Shown here: piece by piece, positions 22,590-33,479 of the stretch
Layout: every line of letters starts with the position of its first letter
Numbering within the stretch: the stretch's first letter is position 1
Assembly: GCF_033958435.1 (NCBI RefSeq)
Contig: NC_134147.1
Span: 44,882,001 to 44,946,000, forward strand
DNA length: 64,000 nt
Reading direction: 5' to 3'
DNA from: Carettochelys insculpta
Lineage: Eukaryota; Chordata; Testudines; Carettochelyidae
The notes under the pieces: model-generated
The model's database searches: none
Seen by the model: the letters and a program-made list of their open reading frames with translations, nothing else
What the model was told of the DNA's origin: nothing
Program-made: the position numbers and the translations under genes

Positions 22590-25170
22590 CTAACATGGTC
22601 ATTCAATTGCAAATTAGATCCTGCATGCCGATACATTTTTGCAACTGAGATTCTTTGCATCAGGCTTATTATTGTTAGTTTGTACAGTAACGTTGTCTGT
22701 TTTACTTATCTCTTTACCTGCAAACTATAACTTTCAAAGTGGATTCTCTTTCTTTATGCAATTTTTGGTTTGTTATTTGACTAAACTTTTAAAGCCAAAT
22801 TCTGGTCTCAGATTGCACGTAAAAAAAGTCCATCAAAGTTGACAAGAGATGTGGACATGTATATCGTGCAGAATCTGATCTTTATCTTGAAAGTGCTGTT
22901 GTGGGTCATGCACGCTTTTCTTTCATATCTATCACAGCCAGCTTGCCATGAAATATACATGGTTAGTGGGCTGTCATGTCTGTCCTATGTGTCTTATATT
23001 CTTGCCATGTGATATTCTGCTTGTGGTCTCTCTCAATCTCTCCTACAAAAACCCTTTTACTTTGTATTCAGAAATTAATTAGGGACTTGGGTGCAGAGAT
23101 GGTAATGACTCTGCAGACCATTGCTCAGGGCACTCACCTGAGAGATGGGAAACCCTCGTTCAGATCCATTCTCCCCACCTGGTAGCGGAGAAAAATCAAA
23201 TTGGATTCTTCCATAACACATGTGCACAGTACCATAATCACTAGGCTAAAGGTTATAAAATAACAACTTCCTCCTCTCCCCAGCCCATTTTTTGCTGAGT
23301 TAAACATACTTACAGCATACCAGATTGGGGGCCACTGGCGAGACCGGCATGGCAACACCTGTCTCCAACGAATGTAAGGATCACACTAGGACTCTGATGT
23401 GAGATATCTATCTAGCCACCAACTGGATGCAGCAGTAGGCATGGCTAGGAGCAGAAATGTAAATTTTGATTGAGTTTTGATGCCCCTGTGGGGTAGACAG
23501 CAGCAGAACAAGATTTTTTCATGATTGTGGTACAGCCTAAATTTGGATTTAGGTGCTCAAGTCCCTTTGCGGAGTGGGGCCTTACAAGCATAACTAGTTC
23601 TGTCCACTAGTCACACATTTAAATGTCAGTATGTGCACAAGTGCTTACAGGGTTGGGGCTTGAATGAACAAGTGTGGTCACAGAAAACCTTGGGGGCCAC
23701 ATCCACTGCAAAGTCCAAAAACTGGATTGAGGGACTAAGATAGGAAGGCAAAAAAAGGCACAATTTACAAAAGGACAAGAGTAGAAGTAGTAAGAGGCAA
23801 ACATAAGCCCAAAGGGGGCAGCAATGTCAACAACAGCAGGGAAGTAAGTAGAACTCTACTAAAATATTCCAGCAATTATAATTCCAGTGAAGCCCCAATA
23901 ATATTAAAGTCGCTATCCCACTTTACCCAAATCAATTTTTTTTTCCTTCTGATGCAAGAATTTAGCTGTAGCAGAATAACTAATGTATTTTACAACACAG
24001 TTCACCAGCATAATTGAACTGGCCCTCTATGTCCTCTGAGAGAAGTCATATTACGTTCTCAGTCTCTTAGTCAATGATTTTAAATACCGGGTTAATCCAT
24101 TTGTTATTAACATAGGTAAAGGAGTGATATTGTAGTAGGCACTTAAGAAGATGCTACTTTTGGCCCACTTCTCAGAGAAAAGTCATGGCTTGAGAAGTGT
24201 CTATTTTCAGATTGTATCCTGCTACCTACCACGACAGTATCTCAGCTTTTCACTGTAGTAACGGACAGCCTTAAAGAGTAAGGTATTTCCATACAGAGAC
24301 TAAACCAACAAAACATGAATTGAGTTTCTCATCCTAGAATGTTGCTACAACTCTCATTTTTTTTTATGCATAAGCTTGAGGCCTGAAACAAGCTAAGAAG
24401 CCAAGATACTGCAGCACGGCATGCCCAGTCACGTTTTAGGAGAATTGTAAAATGATTCCTCACCCCTAATTCCAAAAATACTACATTTTATTAATACAGT
24501 AATTATACCAGTGCTTTCTTAACTGCAGACCTAAAGCTGCTTTACATTCACGTAAAAATGTGTTACGCCAATAAAATTACAAAACACAAGCTAAAAAAGC
24601 ATTTTAACTTAAGTCATGTTTATTAACACAGTTGCGGTATTTTCTTCATTAATGTTCTGAAGACAATGCCTGTATTCTATCCCCCTTCCACATCATCTGG
24701 AGTTCCTCTGCTATGCTGAAAGATTTGTTTTAACCTTCTCACTTTCCCTTTGCTGCTGTGTGATTTTTTTTTAAATCTTTTATTAGACATTTAAAAGCTG
24801 ACTCAGTACTTACACCATAGCTCTGATTCAGCTTTCTGAAACAGATACTGAGTCAAAGAATCTGGACAGATGACGAGTAAAGCAGCATTCAGACTTCAGA
24901 GGCACAAGTAGCAGCTGCTTGTGAAGGGGAAATGGCTGTTCTATCTACATATCTCTCAAAAATTCCCTCAACAGTATCATCGCTTGTTTATTTAGATCTT
25001 TTAAATGTGACAACCATAACTGCTAGTACATGTACCATATTTAAAATAATTATTGGACAAAAAACATTTACAGACTGGCTCAGTGACAATCTGGCAATAA
25101 GCATTAAAAAATCCCACTTAGTTTCCATCTCTCTCCTGGGAAAGTCTGGGAAAAGCGGAAAGCCTTTTCA
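22590..25170. other. Non-coding interval, no feature recognised
   Basis: Mostly A/T-rich unique-looking DNA with short T runs near 23937 and 24358. No conserved coding segment found. Confidence 0.55.
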
Positions 25171-25174
25171 TTAA

Positions 25175-25338
25175 TATGCAGTCCTGTCGCACCTTAAAGA
25201 CTAACAAAAATTAGGTCATGAGCTTTCATGTGTCTTTTCCATGAAAGCTCATGGCCTGATAAATTTGTTAGTCTTTAATGTGCTATAGGACTGCTTGTTG
25301 TTTGTGAAGCTACAGACTAACACAGCTACCTCCCTGTG
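25175..25338. mobile_element. Penelope tail fold-back dimer
   Basis: CAGTCCTGTCGCACCTTAAA on the left is opposed by TTTAATGTGCTATAGGACTG on the right. CATGAGCTTTCATG and CATGAAAGCTCATG face each other in the centre. Flanking CCTTTTCATT and CCCTTTCATT look like a target duplication with one mismatch. Confidence 0.85.
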
Positions 25339-25344
25339 CCCTTT

Positions 25345-25680
25345 CATTTTTTCTTGAAGGCCACTACACTCATAAAGGAGAAGTAAATTGCAGAACTGTG
25401 CAACCCACGCCAAAAAAAATGCTATCTATGATCCCCTCTCCTGTAAATCAATAGCCTTACTAGCTAGAGCACCAGGACTGATCACAACTGCCACAGAATT
25501 ACAAACGAAAGAGATTACCTCAAAGATCAGTGGAGCATAAATCAGTTAGGATTTTACAGACCACAACAAACACCTTAAAATTCACCCACAAATCAACTTC
25601 GAGACGGTGCATATCAGGGAATGCACATTCCAAATGCTATTAAGGAAAATCTCACTTAATACTGGACAGGCAGCTACCTT
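25345..25680. other. Short non-coding interval
   Basis: About 340 bp between two Penelope tails, with no recognised feature. Confidence 0.5.
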
Positions 25681-25694
25681 CTATACTCTATATT

Positions 25695-25786
25695 CTATGC
25701 AGCATCTGATGAAGTGAGTCTGTGCTCACGAAAGCTCAAGCTCAGAACTTTTCTGTTAGTCTATAAGGTGCCACAGGACCCTTCGT
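25695..25786 (+). mobile_element. Penelope tail, single copy
   Basis: GCATCTGATGAAGTGAGTCT, GCTCACGAAAGCTCAAGCTC and CTGTTAGTCTATAAGGTGCC give the best-preserved hairpin of the GTGAG subtype. ATTCTAT flanks both sides (near 25688 and 25796). Confidence 0.85.
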
Positions 25787-26496
25787 TGCTGTTACATTCT
25801 ATACTGGCAGCCATTCCCAGACAGGGTGAAGGGCTAGCCCAATGTCGTCTGCAAAGCACTCATCTCACTTTCAGAGGACAACAGCGATCTTAGTCTCCAA
25901 CATCAGAGAGGCGGCCGTGTTAGTCTGTATCTTTGAGAACAACAAGAAGTCCTGTGGCACCTTGCAGGCTAACAGATATTTTGGAGCACAAGCTTTCGTG
26001 GGCAAAGACCCGCTTCAACAGATGCATGAGTGGGGGGGAGGGGGTTTCTAAAGGGATACTTAAAGAGTGGGGTCCCAGTAAAAGGGAGGGCCAGAGCTGA
26101 CAAGGTCTATTCAGCAAGGTGGAAATGGCTCATTATCAGCAGTATGTACCAAAAGAGAAAAAAACAAGTCATATCAGCCAGGGGGATGCGAACCCACTGT
26201 CAGTCTAATGGGGAGATATTAACACCCAGGGCACAGAAGCCGCTTTTGTAAGGGGCCAGCCACTCCCAGTCTCTGTTTAATCCTTGGTTGATGGAGTCAA
26301 ATTTGCAAATAAATTGCAGGCCAGAGATTTCTCTCTCCATTCAATTTCTGAAATGTCTTTGTTTTAGGACTGCCACTTTTAAATCTGTTATTGACTGTCC
26401 AGGGAGACTGAAGTGCTCTCCCACTGGTTTCTGTACATTACCCTTCCTGATGTCTGATTTATGTCCATTTATTCTTTTACGTAGAGACTATCCAGT

Positions 26497-26592
26497 TTGG
26501 CCAAGGTAAATTGTAGCGAGGCATTGTTGGCACATGATGGCATATATTGTATTAGTAGATGTGCAGGTAAAGGAGCCCCTGATGGTATGGTT
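26497..26592 (-). pseudogene. GIY-YIG endonuclease start of Penelope-like element
   Basis: IYAIMCQQC followed by IYLGQTG is the GIY-YIG core of Penelope-like elements, preceded by a zinc-finger-type Cys pair. The frame is broken just after QTG. The first residues of the same frame lie on the far side of the LINE near 30093. Confidence 0.85.
26579..26592. repeat. Target-site duplication of the LINE, left copy
   Basis: CTGATGGTATGGTT is identical to 30079-30092. It comes from the Penelope coding sequence (the -NHTI- codons) and exists twice only because of the LINE insertion. Confidence 0.95.
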
Positions 26593-26784
26593 ATAAGCTC
26601 TTGCTCGACTGGCATAGAGAACGAGCGCCAGGGGTTGCCTTCGACGGTGGGAGAGAGCCTCGCATCTCACTGGACAGTCACCGCCTGTCTCAAGCTGGGC
26701 AGCCCCCAGCCAATAGGGTACTGTCCCTCCACAGTTCACCTGCCTCGCTGGGTGCGTGAGGCTTAAGGTTCCTGAACCTGACAA

Positions 26785-29700
26785 GTGACTGAAATTTGGG
26801 CACCAGGCAAACCAGTAAGAAAATCAACAAGAAATGAGAAACATCAACAATTTAAGCTTGCTTGCTGGAATGTGCGGACCATGCTGACCAGCTTGACTGA
26901 AGATCTTCAGGCCATCAGTGACACCCGAAAGACCGCTGTTATCAACGAGGAACTGAAGAGGCTCCGAGCTGATATCGCTGCACTGCAAGAGATGCAACTC
27001 GCAGATTCAGGATCTCTAAAGGAAAAGGACTACACCTTTTTCTGGCAGGGTAAAGCCCAAGAAGAACCCAGAGAGCATGGTGTTGGCTTTGCTGTCAGAA
27101 ATGCCCTTCTACAAATGGTGGAATTAGTCACGAGTGGATCAGAAAGACTTCTTCGGATCACGCTTCAAACTTGCGCCAGTCCCGTCCACCTGATCAGCAC
27201 TTATGCTCCAACCCTGTACGCCACACCAGAAGTAAAAGACAAGTTCTATGATGTGCTTAGTGCTGCGGTAGCGCAAATACCTGCTCGTGAACAACTGTAC
27301 ATCTTGGGTGACTTCAATGCAAGAGTTGGAGCTGATTGGGCCTCATGGCCTTCCTGCTTAGGACACTTCGGTGTGGGAAAAATGAATGACAATGGACAGC
27401 GTCTCCTTGAACTGTGCACGTACCACAATCTGTGCATCACAAACACATTCTTCCAAACGAAGCCACAGCACAGACTGTCATGGAGACACCCAAACTCAAA
27501 GCATTGGCATCAACTAGGTGTGGTCATCACTAGGCTAATAACCTCAAAAACGTCCTTCTGACACGCAGCTATCATAGTGCTGACTGTGATACAGATCACT
27601 CGCTAGTTTGCTCCAAGCTCAAGCTGAGACCCAAGAAGCTGTACTGCTCTAAACCTGCTGGAAGGCCCCGCACTGACGCCAGAAAGACAGCAAACTCGGA
27701 GAAAGCTGAAAAGTTCAGAGAGACCCTCCAGGAAAATCTGAGCAGCAGCCCTGGGGGCGCCAATGTGACATCCAAATGGCAACATCTGAGGGATACAGTT
27801 TATGACACGGCCTTGTTGGTGTTTGGAAGAAGACCTAGAAACATGAATGACTGGTTCAAAGCTAACTCCGATGAGATGATTCCAGTCATTGAAAAGAAGT
27901 GCGCTGCACTCCTGGAGTACAAACGCTCACCGAGCCAGAGTACCCAGCAAGCACTTAGAGCGGCCAGAAGAACAGTACAGCAGACAGCCAGGAGCTGTGC
28001 TAACAACCACTGGCTCCAGCTATGCAGCAGCATCCAGACCCGTGCTGACTTTGGTAATCTCAGAGGAATGTACGAGGGTATGAAGAAGGCATTAGGACCC
28101 ACCCAGAACAAGATGGAAGGCACCTCTGAAATCCAAATCTGGTGAAGTCATCGCTGACAAAGCCAAACAGATGGAGCGCTGGGTTGAGCACTATTCTGAG
28201 CTGTACTCACACAAGAACGTTGTGGTTGACGCAGCCCTCGATGTCGTCGAGCTCCTACCAGTAATGGACGAACGGGATCAAGAACCGACTGCGGATGAAC
28301 TGAAGAGAGCCACCGACAGCATTGCAGCAGGAAAGGCCCCTGGTCGGGATGGTATACCACTAGAGGTAATCAAATGTGCCGCGGACACACTCCTGGAACC
28401 CCTACATGAGCTACTGTGCCTGTGCTGGAAAGAGGGCGAGGTTCCACAGGATATGCGCGACGCTAACATTGTAACGTTGTATAAGAACAAAGGAGACAGA
28501 AGCGACTGCAACAACTACCGTGGAATCTCCCTCCTAAGCGTCACTGGTAAACTGTTCGCTTGCGCCATCCTTGGCAGACTCCAGAAGATTGCTGAGAGGG
28601 TGTACCCCGAATCGCAGTGCGGCTTCCGCGCAGAGAGGTCTACCGTTGACATGGTCTTCTCTCTAAGGCAGCTGCAGGAGAAGTGCAGGGAGCAGAGGAA
28701 GCCACTCTACATAGCCTTCATCGACCTGACCAAGGCCTTTGACTTGGTCAGCGGGGATGGTCTGTTCAGACTGCTCCACAAGATAGGCTGTCCTCCACGG
28801 TTACTCAAGAGGATCCAGTCGTTCCACGAAGACATGAGAGGAACCATCCAATATGACGGCGCATTATCGGATGCTTTCAGAAGCAGGAGCGGCGTCAAAC
28901 AAGGATGCGCGCTTGCTCCGACATTGTTCGGGATCTTCTTCGCACGCCTCCCGAAGCATGCCTTTGGATCTTCAACAGAGGGCATCTTGCTGCACACAAG
29001 ATCTGATGGGAAACTATTTAACTTTGCAAGGCTGAAAGCTAAGTCTAAGGTGCGGGAAGTCCTCATCAGAGACATGTTGTTCGCAGACGATGCTGCTGTA
29101 GTGTCTCACACAGAACACCAGCTTCAAAAACTGCTGGATCAGTTCTCCAAAGCGTGCAAGGACTTTGGGCTTACCATCAGCCTAAAGAAGACAAATGTAC
29201 TCGGTCAGGATGTTGCTGAATCCCCATCAATCAGCATTGACAACTATACGTTAGAGGTCGTCCACGAGTTAATTTACCTCAGGTCCACCATCATTGACAC
29301 CCTGTCGTTGGACACTGAGCTAAACAGGAGGATCGGAAAAGCGGCCACAACTCTGTCCAGACTCAGCAAGAGAGTGTGGAATAACAACAAGCTGTACACT
29401 CACACCAAAATGCAAGTCTACAGAGCCTGCATCCTCAGCACCCTCCTTTATGGCAGTGAGACTTGGACCCTGTATGCCCACCAGGAAGAGAGGCTGAACG
29501 TCTTCCACTTGCGCTGCCTCAGGCGCATCCTTGGAATATCATGGAAGGACAAAGTGACCAACGCCGCCATCCTTGAGCAAGCTGGAATCCCAGCCATGCA
29601 CACCCTCCTCAGGCAGCGTCGGCTCCGCTGGCTTGGCACATCCACAGGATGAATGATGGAAGGATTCCAAAAGACATCCTGCATGGTGAGCTAGCCTCTG

Positions 29701-30002
29701 GCAAAAGACCTCCCAGACACCCCCAGTTGCTCTACAAAGATGCCTGCAAGAGAGACCTCAGAGAGGTAGACATCGAGCTGGACGACTGGGAAGAACTAGC
29801 AGACGACCGCAGCAGATGGAGGCAGGGGTTACGCAAGGGCCTTCAGAAGGGCAAGATGAGGATCAGACAGCTAGCAGAGGAGAAGCGAGAGCACAGAAAG
29901 CACACTAAGGACTTGCCAGACACCCACCACATCTGCAAGAGATGCAGCAAGGACTGCCACTCTCGTGTGGGTCTTCATAGTCACAGTAGACGCTGTAAAT
30001 GA
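26785..30002 (+). pseudogene. LINE endonuclease/reverse transcriptase ORF with three frameshifts
   Basis: The EN domain starts LACWNVRTM (about 26857) and ends with SADCDTDHSLV (27576-27608), holding the catalytic Asp/His. RT carries APGRDGIP (about 28336), YRGISLLSV, FIDLTKAFD, GVKQGCALAPTLF and the FADD catalytic box at 29080-29091. The C-terminus has GRIPKDILHGELASGKR and a finger CKRC..H.H..RRC before TGA at 30000. Single-base shifts lie near 27533 (loss), 28120 (gain) and 29635 (loss). I see no in-frame nonsense codon otherwise. The frame opens after a stop at 26782 without an early ATG, so the start is unresolved. About 1070 residues if the shifts are ignored. Confidence 0.88.
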
Positions 30003-30060
30003 AGTCCTCAATTGAAACTATAAAGGGCGCGATCCATAGTCTATGCAGACCGAAGGATGC

Positions 30061-30078
30061 CTACTCTACTACTTTACT
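30061..30078 (+). repeat. Microsatellite-like LINE 3' tail
   Basis: The last bases before the duplication are an imperfect (CTA)/(CTACT) repeat. RTE elements commonly end in short tandem repeats rather than poly(A). Confidence 0.75.
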
Positions 30079-30092
30079 CTGATGGTATGGTT
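30079..30092. repeat. Target-site duplication of the LINE, right copy
   Basis: Identical to 26579-26592. The bases on either side differ, so the 14-bp length is exact. Confidence 0.95.
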
Positions 30093-30760
30093 GATGTTAG
30101 GTCCTGTGATGATATCACTGGTGTAGAGATGTGAACAGAGTTGGCAGCAAGGTTTGTTGCAGGGATTGATTCCAGGTTTAGAGTTATTGTGTTGTGATCT
30201 ATAGTTGCTGGTGAAAATTTGTTTAAGGTTGGCAGACTGTCTGCAGGTGAGGACACGCCTGCCTCGCAAAGTCTGTGAGAGTGAAGGATAATTGTCCAGG
30301 ATGGGTTGCAGATCACTGATGATGCATTGAAGAGGCCTTAGATAAGGGCTGTATGTGATGGCCAGTGGCGTTCTCTTGTTTTCCGTGTGAGGCTTGTCTT
30401 GTAGCAGGTGGCTTCTGGGTACCCGTCTGGCTCTGTCAATCTGTTTCCTCACTTCCTTAGGTGGGTATTGTAGTTTGAGGAAAGCTTGGTAAAGGTCTTG
30501 TAGGTGTTTGTCTCTGTCCAATGGATCAGAGCAAATACAACTGTACCTTAGTGCCTGGTTGTATACAATGCATTGGGTAGTGTGCCCTGGATGGAAGCTG
30601 GAGGCATGTAGATAAGCATAGCAGTCTGTGGGTTTTCGGTATAGGGTGGTACGTCTGATGCATCTGATGAAACAGGTCTTTGCCCACAAAAGCTTATGCC
30701 CCAAAATACCTGTTAGTCTATAAGGTACCACAGGACTTCTTGTTGTTCTCAGCCTCCAAC
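30093..30760 (-). pseudogene. Penelope-like element, upstream part: RT C-terminus and linker
   Basis: On the - strand from about 30660 one open frame reads TTLYRKPTDCYAYLHASSFH, then a basic linker and CCQLCSHL. This is the end of the Penelope reverse transcriptase and its Cys-rich linker. It is open from its start to the LINE junction at 30092. At its 5' side it is joined directly to a tail at 30661-30760 in inverted orientation relative to the 3' tail, so fingers and palm (including the catalytic Asp residues) are absent. Confidence 0.88.
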
Positions 30761-30844
30761 GTGTCAACTTCCATGTAAGCACTATTGAAAGATAATGCAA
30801 GTGCACCATTTCTATTTGTAGGTTCTCCTACTTGTTAAGCATTA

Positions 30845-31052
30845 AAACAAAAAAGCAGTCTAGTAGCACTTTAAAGACTAACAAAATAACTTATTAGGTG
30901 ATGAGCTTTCATGGGATCAGATCTGAAGAAGTGGGTCTATCCCATGAAAGCTCATCACCTAATAAGTTATTTTGTTAGTCTTTAAAGTGCTACTGGACTG
31001 TTTTTTTGTTTTGATAGTATATAGACTAGCACGGTTATCTCTCTGTTACTTT
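30845..31052. mobile_element. Penelope tail fold-back dimer with 10-bp target duplication
   Basis: Flanked by exact TTAAGCATTA at 30835-30844 and 31053-31062. TAGCACTTTAAAGACTAACA and TGTTAGTCTTTAAAGTGCTA oppose each other around a centre near 30923. The right end extends with ATATAGACTAGCACGG. Confidence 0.9.
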
Positions 31053-31069
31053 TTAAGCATTATTTCTGT

Positions 31070-31580
31070 TTTATCCAGGTTGTCCTTCATCAACTAGTCC
31101 TCATCCAGACCCTTATGATGCGTGAACTGAATCTTTTCAACAGTTGGGATAAAAAGGGGCAATTCATCACATTGTAAGTCCAACTGTGCAGTTTCTGTGT
31201 ACTCAAATTGCCACTGACTTATAGGCTCAACTTTAGTTTGAGTATAAATAAAGGACTGATCACTCTAAATGTATACAGTAATTTCAAAACTCTGAGAAGT
31301 TTTATATTATTTACATTATTAGAAGTTAATATTAAAGAGGACTCCACATACCAAATCTGGAAAGATATGGCAGTATTCTTGGGAAAAGATCTGAGAGGAG
31401 AAATCATCAAAAATGACAACACTGAATAACATGAGGAATCAGATCTCAAAGGTAAGAGAAGTAATTTACAGTACAAGCCTTGTTATCTGGCACGTTAATA
31501 TACGGAAAACTCTATTAACCCACATCCACCATTGATGGCAATACAATTCCCCCTTCAACTAACAGAAAAAATTCTTCTGG
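31070..31580. other. Non-coding interval, no feature recognised
   Basis: No conserved exon or repeat seen. ORFs at 31208-31476 overlap on opposite strands without a domain. Confidence 0.5.
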
Positions 31581-31589
31581 CATCAGTTT

Positions 31590-31668
31590 CTAGTCTTTGC
31601 CCACAAAAGCTTATGCTCCAAAATATCTGTTAGTCTATAAGGTGCCATAAGACTTCTTGTTGTTCTCA
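31590..31668 (+). mobile_element. Penelope tail, partial
   Basis: CTTTGCCCACAAAAGCTTAT, GCTCCAAAATATCTGTTAGT and ACTTCTTGTTGTTCTC are the 3' part of the tail. The CTGATGA portion is missing. Confidence 0.8.
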
Positions 31669-31669
31669 T

Positions 31670-33475
31670 TCATTGGTGACCCTGAGGCAGTAAAGGAGCG
31701 GTAAATTACAGTACTGTATACAGTAATAGTGTTAAAAGGTGCAGTGTTAATGTAAGTTTATTTTGTTTCTTAAACTTTTTTGTGTTTGGCAAAAGAGCTT
31801 GAGTAACCGGCACATTTAATTATCCAGCAACCCCCATGCCCTCTACATGCCAGATAACAAAGACTGTACTGTATAAAGACTATAAAATACTGTTCTTGTC
31901 ATACATGAGCAACATAAGACCTCATCTCCCTGGAATTCTAGTGGTGTTTGGCTTCCAACAGCGCAAACAATAAATTACTACTGGGGAAGTGATGTAGCCA
32001 CTCTAACACGGCAGCATCATCCAGAGGTACCACATAAGACAAACACATTAACCCACCATTAAGATAAGATAGCAGTCCAACCAAAAGAGGGTGGTCTATT
32101 CTTGAGGTCCACAGAGGCAGGACCGGGAGTTCGAGAAGAACCAGCAATAAAGATGTGAATTAAAAGGCCCGTGACATATTGTCATGATGAAAGATCTTTT
32201 AGTTCATATGTTTGTTGTGAGGGGCATGCAAGAGCCGAGTTATTAGAAAAGGTCCAGTGTCAATATCACATTTCCAGCAAAACTGCAGGTAATATTTGAG
32301 GATATCAAACTGCTTCCAGGATTTAAATTAAGCTAAAATACTACTACTACAAATTTCAAATGTAATGTAATAAAATATTTTCTTTTACCAGAAACAAAGA
32401 AAAAGACTGAAAAACTATGTACAACTCTGAAGCCCAGAACTCTGTAGAATTTGCATTATTATCTGACAATGGGCATTTTAAAGCATGACATTAAATACAA
32501 TTTTTATCAATCACGGTAACACAGATAATAGACTAAAAAGCTGACTACCACATAGTCAATAAAACTTCAGACTATAATTTTTAATTAGTAATCACAGAAC
32601 AGTACCAAGCTTTGCACCCTCTCCCTCACTTTTATGCCTCTAGGCAGTAACAACAGCCTAGCATGAGGCCTGCAAGCAAATCTATCTCCATTCATACTGC
32701 TCCTCCTAATAAACGGTGGATTTCTAAGCGTGTAAATCTGGGGAGACTGATACATAAGTTAAGGACTAGTGTGTACCGAAGATCTTATTTTATTTATTAA
32801 AAATGCTCTGTGCCAGATGGCTGTCCACTACAATAAATCATGGTCTTTAAGACAACAATTCCAAGAAAGCTTTTTGTCCCATTAGTTTCTATGTTTAGCT
32901 ATAATATTAATATACTATTTAAAAAGGCAGAAAAGAATCAAGTACTAGGCTAGTGTTTAATTCTGCAGTGGTTCCTTGTGTGTGTATGTTCTTTATTGAC
33001 ATATTTTGTGCTGTTAGAGTTGCTGTATCTGTTCTGGCAGGATACTTTTTTGGAATTTATTTTAATACATTTGTTACCTTTATTTTTTTTTTTCATTATT
33101 TAAGTGTTTTTTCCCTTGAAGCCTTTACACATATCAAAGATGTGACGTCTTTTCTTTTTCTAATTCCATGATCACATAAAATCAAGCGCTACATATAGTG
33201 CTAAAATTGTCAGTAATAATGCACAAATCACAAGTGTTTAAAATATTTTATCCTGCATTTCAAAAGAAACTGGGTAGGTTGTCACGTCTTAGAATGATAA
33301 CAAAATATTTTCTATTATATCAGTGACAAAGGAGCATTTTTAAAGGACATCCAATTTTTAAATTTTCAGAATTAGATAACCTGCTGTCAATTAATTTAAT
33401 TTCCCAAAGCAATTATTAATGGGGAAACATAACTGAATTGGAGTGATTCTAATTGTGTCTTGAAATAATCTGTTC
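31670..33475. other. A/T-rich non-coding interval
   Basis: No gene or clear repeat recognised. T run near 33082-33093. Confidence 0.55.
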
Positions 33476-33479
33476 TTGC

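Larger units (their letters stand above)
25905..26592 (-). mobile_element. Penelope-like element, downstream part (split by LINE)
   Basis: Read on the - strand from 26592, this gives the start of a GIY-YIG domain with IYAIMCQQC and IYLGQTG. A frameshift follows, then GHKSDIRKGN, QKPVGEHFSLPGQSITDLKV, a 3' UTR and the tail. The tail lies at 25930-26030 and ends in CCGTGTTAGTCTGTATC-type sequence. It joins 30079-30760 across the LINE insertion. The reverse transcriptase catalytic core is missing. Confidence 0.88.
26593..30078 (+). mobile_element. RTE-like non-LTR retrotransposon, nearly full length
   Basis: The 3486-bp element is bounded by an exact 14-bp target duplication. It has a leader of about 190 bp, one long frame encoding an apurinic-type endonuclease then reverse transcriptase and a C-terminal Cys/His finger, a very short 3' UTR (30003-30078), and a CTACTCTACTACTTTACT tail instead of poly(A). 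Single ORF, short 3' UTR and a microsatellite-like tail are RTE-clade traits, and the endonuclease resembles proteins often annotated as craniofacial development protein 2-like. Clade assignment needs a tree; CR1 and L1 do not fit the architecture. Confidence 0.85.

Noticed and set aside
30709..30809. Start of the Penelope ORF as a true protein start
   Set aside because: The leading residues are translated from the inverted tail joined to the truncated RT; they are not part of the native protein.
20951..31062. CRISPR-like direct repeats
   Set aside because: The recurring units are dispersed Penelope tails in both orientations without regular spacers, in a vertebrate genome.
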